A stretch of 63,753 nt of DNA from Blastopirellula retiformator (GTDB lineage Bacteria > Planctomycetota > Planctomycetia > Pirellulales > Pirellulaceae), in contig NZ_SJPF01000004.1 in the NCBI RefSeq assembly GCF_007859755.1, positions 844,005-907,757 of the forward strand, given 5' to 3'. Shown here one piece after another: positions 26,167-33,786 of the stretch (position 1 is the stretch's first letter; every line of letters begins with the position of its first letter). The translations under genes were made by a program, and so were the position numbers. The notes beneath the pieces were generated by a model. It made no database searches. It was not told the origin of the DNA and saw only the letters and a list, made by a program, of their open reading frames with translations.

Positions 26167-27135
26167 TTACGGCAGGTACATGTCCAGCAGCGTCGCCGGT
26201 CCACTTGGGGCCAACGTCACCGCCACGCTGGCTGCCGGCAGTAGGAACGTTTCTCCCTTGTTCAGCTGCAGCGGATGTGCCGGGTGATCGACCGTAACCA
26301 TCCCTTCCAGGACCGAAACGATATGAAACCGCTCGTCCCCGCCAATTTGACGCGACTGACCCAGACGCATTCGATCGAGCACGAACTTGTCGCACTCCAC
26401 CAACCGCTCGACCCCTTCGGCAACTGCTTGGGGCGTCTGCAGCGGAACTGGTCCCTTGGCGAAATCGATCGTCGCCAGCGATTGCTCGATATGCAGCGGG
26501 CGAGAGTTGCCGGCGGCGTCGGTCCGGTTCCAGTCGAACAGCCGGTAGGTGGTGTTGCTCGACTGCTGGATTTCGGCGACCAACAAACCTTTACCTAGCG
26601 CGTGGACCGTCTGGGCCGGAATGAAGACGCAGTCGCCCGGTTGCGGCTCGATGGTGTGCATAAGCTCGACAACGCGGTTCTCGGCGGTCGCCCGCGCGAG
26701 CGCGTCGCGATCGACCCATTCCTTCAGGCCGACGTACATCCGGGCGCCAGGCTCGGCGTCCATGATGACCCAGGCCTCGGTTTTGCCCAGATCGGGCGGA
26801 TCGAGCAACGCGCCTTGCTTGTCATCCGGATGGACCTGGATCGAAAGGTCGTGATTGGCGTCCAGGAATTTGAATAATAGCGGAAACTGCGGCGCGACCG
26901 GGTGCCGGCCGAAGAGTTGGTCGCCGTATAAACTAACCAACTCCGCCATAGTTTTTCCTTGCAGCAGGCCGTGGGCGACGACGCTTTGATCTTCGCCATG
27001 GTCGACGACTTCCCAACTTTCGGCGAAAACCCCCTCAGCATCGATCGATTTGCCCAATTGGGTTCCCAATCGCCGACCGCCCCAGACATATTGGCGGAAC
27101 TTCGGCATAAACCGGAGCGGGTAGTCGAGCGTCAT
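26167..27135 (-). CDS. manA: Class I mannose-6-phosphate isomerase
   Basis: The product is 322 aa and interconverts fructose-6-phosphate and mannose-6-phosphate in the cytoplasm. It is of the short B. subtilis-like class: FMPKFRQYVWGGRRLG, the SWEVVDHGEDQSVV segment, the zinc-site cupin LSIQVHPDDKQGALL, and a later HALGKGLLVAEIQQSSNTTYR. The C-terminal cupin ends KGETFLLPAAS. ATG 27135 was preferred because an AAGGA site lies about eight bases upstream; another ATG at 27144 is too close to that site. Confidence 0.93.
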   Translation of the reverse strand: MTLDYPLRFMPKFRQYVWGGRRLGTQLGKSIDAEGVFAESWEVVDHGEDQSVVAHGLLQGKTMAELVSLYGDQLFGRHPVAPQFPLLFKFLDANHDLSIQVHPDDKQGALLDPPDLGKTEAWVIMDAEPGARMYVGLKEWVDRDALARATAENRVVELMHTIEPQPGDCVFIPAQTVHALGKGLLVAEIQQSSNTTYRLFDWNRTDAAGNSRPLHIEQSLATIDFAKGPVPLQTPQAVAEGVERLVECDKFVLDRMRLGQSRQIGGDERFHIVSVLEGMVTVDHPAHPLQLNKGETFLLPAASVAVTLAPSGPATLLDMYLP

Positions 27136-27416
27136 CGCATCCATCCTTAGGGTTGACGTTTTTAGCGGCTGTAGCGGTGGTTGGGGCCGGACGCACCGCT
27201 TGGTTGTCATTTTCGCAGGTCGATGTTAGCATAAAACCCGTGGTTCTTCCTCGCCCGCCCCTGAACCGTCAGGGCCTGAAGCCGTCGGAAATCAAACCGA
27301 CGGTATCTTACGGCGCCGAATCGCACCTTGGATCGATGATGGTCCCCCATTATTGATCTTCTGTTGACGATCCCCTTGCGCAACCAAAAGACGGATTTCA
27401 TATCCGGAGAATACCC

Positions 27417-28562
27417 ATGGCGAAGAAGATCAATGATGACCTGTTCGAAGGGTCGGCGATGACTTTCGGGGAACACCTCGAAGAACTCCGCTCCGCCTTG
27501 TTCAAATCGATTCTCTGGCTCGCTTGCGGCCTGGCGATTGGCCTGTTGGTCGCCGATCAGGCGATGGACGCGATCCAGAAACCGGTCAAAGAGGCGCTGC
27601 TCCAATACAACCAGAAACGGACCCTCCTGCGGCTGACCGAACGCCTGAAGGCCGAAAATGGGGGTAAAGAGCTAACCGAGACAGATAAGGAACGGCTTGA
27701 GAAAATCGCGGCCGACAATACCTGGTCGCCGGAGATCATCTACATCGAGCCGACCGAGGTCCGCCGAATTGCGGATCTGAAGAGCCAACCGGTCGATCCG
27801 GCTCCAGAGAAGCCCGCGGACGAAACGCCCGCCGAGGGAGAGACGACGCCAGAGGAAACGCCCGGGAATGAGCACGCCGTCCCATCTTCGGTCGAGCCCA
27901 AAACGACCGCCGACGCCCTGGAAGAGATGGCGATCGTTCCCACGACGCAGCCAGTCCCGATGATCACCTGGAAGCCGGTCGAGACCTCGCTGACCGCTTT
28001 GAAGGTCGAGGAAGTCTTTATGATCTGGCTGAAGGCGGGCCTGGTTTGCGGCGCCATTATCGCCAGTCCGGGTATCTTCTGGCATATCTGGAGTTTCATC
28101 GCGGCGGGACTCTATTCGCACGAGAAAAAATATGTCTGGATTTACCTGCCGTTTAGCCTGGGGCTGTTTTTCGGCGGCGCCGCGCTGGCCTACTTTTACG
28201 TCTTCGCCCCGGTGCTCGACTTCCTGTTCAGCTTCAATCTGTCGCTCGGCATTGATCCCGATCCGCGGATCAGCGAGTGGATGAGCTTTGCCCTTTTGCT
28301 CCCGCTCGGCTTCGGGATTAGCTTTCAATTGCCGCTGGTCATGCTTTTGCTAAACCGGATCGGACTTGTCGAGGTAAGAGCTTATACCGAGCATTGGCGA
28401 ATCGCCCTGTTGGTGATCTGCGTCCTCTCGGCATTGTTGACCCCGGCCGATCCGCTCAGCATGTTGTTGCTGGCAGTTCCCTTGTCGCTGCTGTACTTTG
28501 GCGGTATCGGTTTGTGCCTCTGGATGCCTGGTCGTAAGGCTCCGATGGCGCCGATTCGCTAA
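27417..28562 (+). CDS. tatC: Sec-independent protein translocase TatC with a large insertion
   Basis: The product is 381 aa against about 250 for typical TatC. It starts with the conserved MTFGEHLEELRSALFKS (signal-peptide recognition site), the first helix WLACGLAIGLLVADQAM, then resumes after an insertion with LKVEEVFMIWLKAGL and the FWHIWSFIAAGLYSHEKKYV loop. The remaining helices are in order to SLLYFGGIGLCLWM. The insertion (about residues 60-195) lies in the first periplasmic loop and is Pro/Glu/Thr-rich and charged. TatC exports folded proteins with RR signals such as the DUF1552 and squalene-cyclase-like proteins here. No tatA/B is adjacent. Confidence 0.94.
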   Translation: MAKKINDDLFEGSAMTFGEHLEELRSALFKSILWLACGLAIGLLVADQAMDAIQKPVKEALLQYNQKRTLLRLTERLKAENGGKELTETDKERLEKIAADNTWSPEIIYIEPTEVRRIADLKSQPVDPAPEKPADETPAEGETTPEETPGNEHAVPSSVEPKTTADALEEMAIVPTTQPVPMITWKPVETSLTALKVEEVFMIWLKAGLVCGAIIASPGIFWHIWSFIAAGLYSHEKKYVWIYLPFSLGLFFGGAALAYFYVFAPVLDFLFSFNLSLGIDPDPRISEWMSFALLLPLGFGISFQLPLVMLLLNRIGLVEVRAYTEHWRIALLVICVLSALLTPADPLSMLLLAVPLSLLYFGGIGLCLWMPGRKAPMAPIR

Positions 28563-28587
28563 ACCTAGAAAGCCAAACGAGTTCGCC

Positions 28588-29622
28588 ATGTCGTTTCGCA
28601 CGCTCGCAGCACGAGTCTTATTCATTGTGTTGACGATCGGTGCGACCGAGGCTTACGCGGTCGACCTGTCGGCCGCGATTGGGGAGTCGTTTGCGGCCGC
28701 CGATACGCTGGCCGATATCCAGGAAGAGAACGCCGACGCCAAGGCCTGTCTGGAGGGACTTTGCTGGCCGCGGGGGCAGTTTGCCGTCGATGTCGAAGCG
28801 GCGGCTGAGGAGAAAGGAGACGCCCTGGTCCGCTTCCCGTCCGCCCGGACGACCAGCAACCCGACCAACGATCGCGTCGCCATGCAGTGGTATGCCGCGC
28901 GAGACGAAGAGGGCCACGCGATGAAAGCGCCAGCGATCATCGTTGTGCATGAGTCCGGCAGCGGCATGACCGTCGGCCAGGTCATGGCCAAAGGACTCCG
29001 CAATCAAGGCTTTCACACCTTCATGATTCAGCTTCCCGGCTACGGCCTGCGGAAGGTACCCGGCGAGAAAAAGAATGGCGCCGAGTTTCTGATTCGGATG
29101 AAGCAATCGATCGCCGATGTACGGCGAGCCCGGGATGCGGTCGCGGCGCTGCCGCTGGTCGACGCTGATCATATCGCGGTGCAAGGAACCAGCTTGGGCG
29201 GTTTCGTCGCCAGCGACGCGGCGGCGCTCGACGATGGCTTCGATAGCGTCTTCCTGCTTCTCTCTGGCGGCGACCTGCATGACATCATTCACCATGGCCA
29301 TCGCGAGGCGGCCGAAGTTCGCAAACGCCTGGAAGCGGCCGGCATCCAAGGGGAAGCGCTCGTCGAGTTGATCAACACGATCGAACCGCTGCGAATCGCC
29401 CATCGCTTAGATCCCAAGCGAACCTGGCTTTACAACGGCACGTACGACCAGGTTGTGCCGCTCGAGAACGGCCAGGCCTTGGCTGCAGCGGCGCACCTTG
29501 CGCCGGAACATCACGTCCAGCTCTCGGCCAATCACTACTCGGGCGTCGTCTTCATTCCGTACGTGCTGACCCATATCCGCAGCCGCATCGACGCGGTCGA
29601 ACAGCCGAAAGCGTCCGACTAG
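28588..29622 (+). CDS. Secreted alpha/beta-hydrolase-like protein
   Basis: The product is 344 aa from ATG 28588. A signal peptide (AARVLFIVLTIGATEAYA) is followed by an alpha/beta-hydrolase core: IIVVHESGSGMTVGQV (oxyanion strand), the nucleophile elbow VQGTSLGGFVASDA, an acid in YNGTYDQVVPLENG, and a candidate catalytic His in LSANHYSGVVF. The arrangement fits a dienelactone-hydrolase/prolyl-oligopeptidase-like peptidase or esterase. No substrate is known. Its stop codon overlaps that of convergent coaD through a shared CTAG. It follows tatC by 25 bp. Confidence 0.85.
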   Translation: MSFRTLAARVLFIVLTIGATEAYAVDLSAAIGESFAAADTLADIQEENADAKACLEGLCWPRGQFAVDVEAAAEEKGDALVRFPSARTTSNPTNDRVAMQWYAARDEEGHAMKAPAIIVVHESGSGMTVGQVMAKGLRNQGFHTFMIQLPGYGLRKVPGEKKNGAEFLIRMKQSIADVRRARDAVAALPLVDADHIAVQGTSLGGFVASDAAALDDGFDSVFLLLSGGDLHDIIHHGHREAAEVRKRLEAAGIQGEALVELINTIEPLRIAHRLDPKRTWLYNGTYDQVVPLENGQALAAAAHLAPEHHVQLSANHYSGVVFIPYVLTHIRSRIDAVEQPKASD

Positions 29623-30122
29623 GCGGACGGTATCTTGCTGCGGACATCGGCGATGATTTCGCGGGGGACGAACTTCGCCAACTGCTCGTCGCCGGCCAGC
29701 GGCGTGATCTGCTTTAAGAGTGAGCTGGAGACGTGGCCGTACTCTTCGTCCGCCATCAGAAAGACGGTCTCGATGCCGGGATCGAGCTTGCGATTGGCCA
29801 TCATCATCGTGAACTCGCCGGCGATGTCGGTCAGCGGACGAATGCCGCGGATCATCGCACTGGCGCCCACTGACCGGACGAAGTCGACCGCCAGACCGCT
29901 GAAGTGCAGCACATCGACGTTGGGGACATGCTGCGTGACGCGGCGGACCAACTCGACCCGCTCGTCCGGCGAAAACAGCCCCACCTTCTGGTCGTTGGTA
30001 CCGATGCCGATGATCAAGCGGTCGACCAGGCGGCTGCTCCGCTCAATCAGGTTCAAATGGCCGAGCGTCACCGGATCAAACGAACCGGTATAGACGGCGA
30101 ATTTGGGATTTTTCTCAGACAT
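29619..30122 (-). CDS. coaD: Phosphopantetheine adenylyltransferase
   Basis: The product is 167 aa and catalyses the penultimate step of coenzyme A synthesis (4'-phosphopantetheine + ATP to dephospho-CoA). Nucleotidyltransferase motifs are visible: YTGSFDPVTLGHLNLIERS (TxGH), FVRSVGASAMIRGIRPLTD, and GHVSSSLLKQI (ISSSxxR/K type). It ends convergently with the hydrolase, sharing the CTAG. Confidence 0.97.
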   Translation of the reverse strand: MSEKNPKFAVYTGSFDPVTLGHLNLIERSSRLVDRLIIGIGTNDQKVGLFSPDERVELVRRVTQHVPNVDVLHFSGLAVDFVRSVGASAMIRGIRPLTDIAGEFTMMMANRKLDPGIETVFLMADEEYGHVSSSLLKQITPLAGDEQLAKFVPREIIADVRSKIPSA

Positions 30123-30289
30123 CGGTGGGGCTTTTTAGGGGCGGCGTCGCTCGGGCGACCTGAAGCTCACGTTAGGAAATTCGAGTTTCTGCAAGTGACA
30201 TCGTAACCTAACCCATGCCGTATTAAACCAAGGATTGGCCCTCGGTCCCGAAAAAGGAATCGAATCGCTCGATCCCCATGCGATGCGAT

Positions 30290-31015
30290 TTAGGCTGGCA
30301 GGAGATCGTCTTCCCCTGGATGCAATTGACCTTCGTAGAATTCGTGAACGTCACGCCGGGAAAAGAACCGAATCCCGGCCAAGAAAAAGAGGCCCTCCAA
30401 CAGAGCGATGGTTCCCACGATGATCTGCCAGTAGAAGAAGAATGTATTTGCCGACGACTGCCAGTCGAATTGCGACGTCGTTTTTGCGTTTGACGCGTAC
30501 GCGCTGAGACGGCGTTCACTGCTGCCGGGAGGCTTGACTTCTCCTAGTCGCGTCCCGACCGATTCCTGGGCTTCGATAATCAACGGAATGCCGTAGACAG
30601 CTTCGACGAGCGTCAAACTAAAGAAGGCCAAAAACGCAACTTTCATCGCCTTGGCGGCGCTCGGTCGCAGCCGTATCGCGGCTCGACAAGCAACCAGCAA
30701 ACTGCACGTGAGCGCAAATCCAGCAGCCTGGAGAAACCTGATCCGCCAAAGATATTTGGTTGTGACCTGCTCGATCCCTTCTTCGATCGCGATCGCTTCC
30801 GGCAACACCTTTCCGTCGTCGGACGTACTGCTGGACACAAAGCAACCAGAGAACACCAGCAATACCAGACACATCAGGTTGATGACTGCGAGCCCCCTAC
30901 CCAACTTCGCGTAGAACAGCGCGCCGTTTCGTATTTTTTTCTCGGGCGTCAGAATCACCAATTCTTCGCCTGGCTCAGGATACCTCGTTGCGACTTTCGG
31001 TTCTGGTTGGTCCAT
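30290..31015 (-). CDS. Membrane protein of unknown function (241 aa)
   Basis: It has an N-terminal soluble part (PGEELVILTPEKKIRNG) and four predicted membrane helices (LAVINLMCLVLLVFSGCFV, FALTCSLLVACRAAIRL, FLAFFSLTLVEAVYGIPLII, YWQIIVGTIALLEGLFFLAG). The C-terminus is acidic (LHPGEDDLLPA). Topology resembles the following 210-aa protein on the same strand. No family is recognised. Confidence 0.7.
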   Translation of the reverse strand: MDQPEPKVATRYPEPGEELVILTPEKKIRNGALFYAKLGRGLAVINLMCLVLLVFSGCFVSSSTSDDGKVLPEAIAIEEGIEQVTTKYLWRIRFLQAAGFALTCSLLVACRAAIRLRPSAAKAMKVAFLAFFSLTLVEAVYGIPLIIEAQESVGTRLGEVKPPGSSERRLSAYASNAKTTSQFDWQSSANTFFFYWQIIVGTIALLEGLFFLAGIRFFSRRDVHEFYEGQLHPGEDDLLPA

Positions 31016-31046
31016 TTCGTCTCACCCTGCAAAGCGACGCCCCAAG

Positions 31047-31679
31047 TTATTGTTCGAACAACGCCCGCGTTTCCCGCTTCGCGAAAAACCGATAGGCAAA
31101 GTAGTAGTAACCCAGCTCCAGCGCGATAAATCCAATGCTGCCCCCGACTCCGATGTAGAACCCGGCCTGCATGGCGACCGCCATGATCTGCGACGTCGGA
31201 TTGTCAGGGTCAGGCTCCATCCCGCCAAAGGCGGTTTGCATGGCGTCGTACATGGCGAGTTGCACGAAGACGGCGACCGCCGCGCCGACCAGGTCGACGA
31301 TGGCGGCCGATACCACCGCCCGCCGCATCCAGACATCGCCGCGCACGGCCAGTTTCAGCGCCTTCAGCGCCGCCCAAAACAACAGGCCCGCGGTGATCAG
31401 CGACAGGGGAACGATCAGCAACTGGTACAACGCGTATTGTTGCTGCACTTCTCCCATCAGCCGCTGATATTCGATCATCCGCTCTTGCATCTCGCTTCCC
31501 AGGCCGCTGGTCTGCCCCGACTGAGCGCCGAACAACCATGGCAGCGTCGCGGCGATCGAACCGAGCTTCATCACCGCCAACAGAATTCCGCCGATCGCCA
31601 GGGCGGTCAGCAAAGCAGGTTTTCTGTTCGCTGGCGAGGCGCTTTCGGCGGGGACGAGATCCTCTTCGGCGTCCGACAT
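31047..31679 (-). CDS. Membrane protein of unknown function (210 aa)
   Basis: It has several hydrophobic helices (ALAIGGILLAVMKLG, LLIVPLSLITAGLLFWAALK, VVSAAIVDLVGAAVAVFVQL, AGFYIGVGGSIGFIALELGY) and an acidic N-terminus (MSDAEEDLVPAES). The 31-bp gap to the next gene on the same strand suggests an operon of two membrane proteins with similar topology. Function unknown. Confidence 0.72.
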   Translation of the reverse strand: MSDAEEDLVPAESASPANRKPALLTALAIGGILLAVMKLGSIAATLPWLFGAQSGQTSGLGSEMQERMIEYQRLMGEVQQQYALYQLLIVPLSLITAGLLFWAALKALKLAVRGDVWMRRAVVSAAIVDLVGAAVAVFVQLAMYDAMQTAFGGMEPDPDNPTSQIMAVAMQAGFYIGVGGSIGFIALELGYYYFAYRFFAKRETRALFEQ

Positions 31680-31961
31680 ACGGCGTCAATTCCTAAGGCA
31701 GTTGTGATTCAAAAGTGGGGGGAGCTACATCCTACCCTCCCACGCTAGCTGCAGTCTATCGCTAGCCATGCGAGCGGTCGCGCTGCTGAGCTATTCGCCG
31801 CACAACGCGAATTTTTGGAATTTTTCGTTGAACTTGACCCCGAAAAAACATCGAAACTATACTTGAGGTACTGGCATTTCCCAGACGTTCTGCGGTTTAC
31901 GTGCGCCACGATTGGTTGTCTGCGGCAAACGAAAACGATAGCGACTTGGAGGCCGAGAGCC

Positions 31962-32495
31962 ATGAGCGACAACGAGCGCAGCATCAGCGTACGTCAGTTC
32001 TTTGCAGGAGTGACGGAGCATACGTTCTATACCAAGCTCGGGGTGCCAAACCCGAGGTTGATCGACTATTTGACTGAACTGTTGACCCGCTTCGTTAACA
32101 ACGAAGTCGTCTTTCGCATTCGCGGCCTGACCGGCAAGCCGCTGACCGAAGTCGCCCACATGATGATCGAAGCCGAAGCGCGCCTCGGCGACGCCAAGCG
32201 CGACGTCCATCAGCACATCGGCGATTTCATCCTCTTCTGGTCCGGCGTCTATCCCGAGGCGCTCAAGCGAATGCGCCGCGAAGACCGCATGGACCACCTG
32301 GTCAACTACTGGGCCGAAGGAAAGCGGGCCTACCACGCCGCCAGCGAAATCCAATCGGGCTACGACAAGCCCGGCGCCGAACTCTTGGACGAACTGAGCG
32401 ATCGGTTCGAGCTGTGCGCTTACGGCCTGGGAGAAGTCCGCCGCGAATGGGAACGCCGCGACGAAGGAGGCACGGGGTTGATGTTGTTCGGCTAG
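31962..32495 (+). CDS. Conserved hypothetical soluble protein (177 aa)
   Basis: ATG 31962 follows a TTGGAGG ribosome binding site; a longer open frame from 31815 lacks one. The protein is helical and charged (RQFFAGVTEHTFYTKLGVPN, MRREDRMDHLVNYWAEGKRA, LSDRFELCAYGLGEVRREWE). I do not recognise the family, though the composition is that of a folded cytoplasmic protein. It is followed directly by the repeat region at 32515. Confidence 0.75.
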   Translation: MSDNERSISVRQFFAGVTEHTFYTKLGVPNPRLIDYLTELLTRFVNNEVVFRIRGLTGKPLTEVAHMMIEAEARLGDAKRDVHQHIGDFILFWSGVYPEALKRMRREDRMDHLVNYWAEGKRAYHAASEIQSGYDKPGAELLDELSDRFELCAYGLGEVRREWERRDEGGTGLMLFG

Positions 32496-32514
32496 AACCG
32501 CTGGCAAACCCAAC

Positions 32515-32819
32515 ACTAGCCCGCTGCGCCAGCGAGGGAAAGCGGTCGCAAGCAAATGACTAATGTCTAAACAAGAGGAAGAACCTCCGCTTCTTAGCAC
32601 TAGCAGTCCGTTGATTTTCTCGACGGACTGCGTGATCGCACGGATGCGATCCCAAAATAACGACGTAAGTCCGTTATTTTGCGAGCCGCGAAGAGCTACG
32701 CTCTGAGCCTGGCGAGGTTGAAAAATGCCACGATGGCATTTTTCAACAGGCAGTTAGACATTAGTTCTTAGTCATTAGGCATTTCTTACCGCATTGCCTC
32801 GCTCGCGCAGCGGGCTAGT
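32515..32819. repeat. Long imperfect inverted repeat enclosing a miniature element
   Basis: The left arm, 32515-32570 (ACTAGCCCGCTGCGC to TAATGTCTAA), is mirrored by the right arm, 32754-32819 (TTAGACATTA to GCGCAGCGGGCTAGT), with small indels. Between them lie a 33-bp spacer and the 150-bp three-hairpin element. The arms would form a very long hairpin; the inner element appears to sit inside it, directly against the right arm. No coding capacity. Confidence 0.65.
32604..32753 (+). repeat. 150-bp three-hairpin miniature element, full copy A
   Basis: It begins CAGTCCGTTGATTTTCTCG and ends CATTTTTCAACAGGCAG. It has three hairpins: CAGTCCGT/ACGGACTG; CAAAATAACG/CGTTATTTTG; and a perfect 14-bp stem TTGAAAAATGCCA-type with a CGA loop. 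The first and last eleven bases are imperfect inverted repeats (8 of 11) and both ends are flanked by TA. It differs from copy B (36493-36642) at one position only. It encodes no protein; transposition would need a transposase in trans. Confidence 0.85.
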
Positions 32820-32842
32820 AAAGAATTTAGCCTCGCAACGAA

Positions 32843-33775
32843 CTACGTCACCAGCCCCTTCGTCACCATCATAAACACGTCTTCCAACGTCGGGTCTTTC
32901 TCCGCATAGCTGCGGACCTGGACCTGGTTGGCGAGCAGTTTGTTGAGCAACGCGGCAACGCCGCTGTCGTCGGTTTGCAGTTCGCAGGTGATCATCTTGC
33001 GATCGGCTTCGATATCGACGTCAACGCAACTCGGCTCGCTGCGAATGATCGACAACGCGGCGTCGAAGTTGTCGATAACCTTGATCTGCAGAATGCGATT
33101 CTTGCGGATGCGACGATAGACGTCTTCGATCGGGCCGTGCATCAGCAACTGGCCCCGTTCGATTATCCCGACTGAGGTGCAGCAGTCGGCCAGTTCGGTC
33201 AGGATGTGACTGGAGATGAGAATCGTCTTTCCCATCTTCCGCAGCTCTTTCAGCAGCGCCTTCACTTCCAGCCGCGCCCGAGGATCAAGACCGCTGGCCG
33301 GTTCGTCCAGGATTAACACCGGCGGGTCATGCACCAACGTCTTCGCCAGGCAAAGACGCTGTTTCATCCCGCGCGACAAGCCATTGACGAAGTCATTGCG
33401 CTTGTACGTCAAATCGAGCAGCTCCAGCACGTCGGTGATCACCGCTTTACGACGAGTGCGCGGAATCCCATAGGCGACGGCGAAAAAATCGAGAAACTCC
33501 CAGACCTTCATGCCGTCATAAACGCCGAAGTTGTCGGGCATGTAGCCGACGCTATGCCGCACCTTCATCGGCTCGTTGGCGACCGAATAGCCGTTGACGG
33601 TTCCGCCGCCGCGGGTCGCTTTCAACAGCGTCGCCAAGTAGCGAATGCTGGTGCTTTTGCCAGCGCCGTTGGGGCCGATAAACCCGAACATTTCGCCAGC
33701 TTCGATTTTCAGATTCAAGCACTCGACGGCGGTGAACGTACCGTAGTCTTTGCCGAAGTCTTTCAGCTCGATCAT
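32843..33775 (-). CDS. ABC transporter ATP-binding protein
   Basis: The product is 310 aa. It shows Walker A GPNGAGKSTSIR near residue 37, Q-loop region VGYMPDNFGVYDGM, signature LSRGMKQRLCLAKTL, Walker B VLILDEPASGLDP and the switch His in ISSHILTEL. The C-terminal domain matches ABC-2 type exporters (CcmA/NatA class). It follows, 11 bp downstream, an 875-aa membrane protein, so an operon is likely. No canonical permease is encoded next to it. Confidence 0.93.
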   Translation of the reverse strand: MIELKDFGKDYGTFTAVECLNLKIEAGEMFGFIGPNGAGKSTSIRYLATLLKATRGGGTVNGYSVANEPMKVRHSVGYMPDNFGVYDGMKVWEFLDFFAVAYGIPRTRRKAVITDVLELLDLTYKRNDFVNGLSRGMKQRLCLAKTLVHDPPVLILDEPASGLDPRARLEVKALLKELRKMGKTILISSHILTELADCCTSVGIIERGQLLMHGPIEDVYRRIRKNRILQIKVIDNFDAALSIIRSEPSCVDVDIEADRKMITCELQTDDSGVAALLNKLLANQVQVRSYAEKDPTLEDVFMMVTKGLVT

Positions 33776-33786
33776 AGGGGGTCGAT

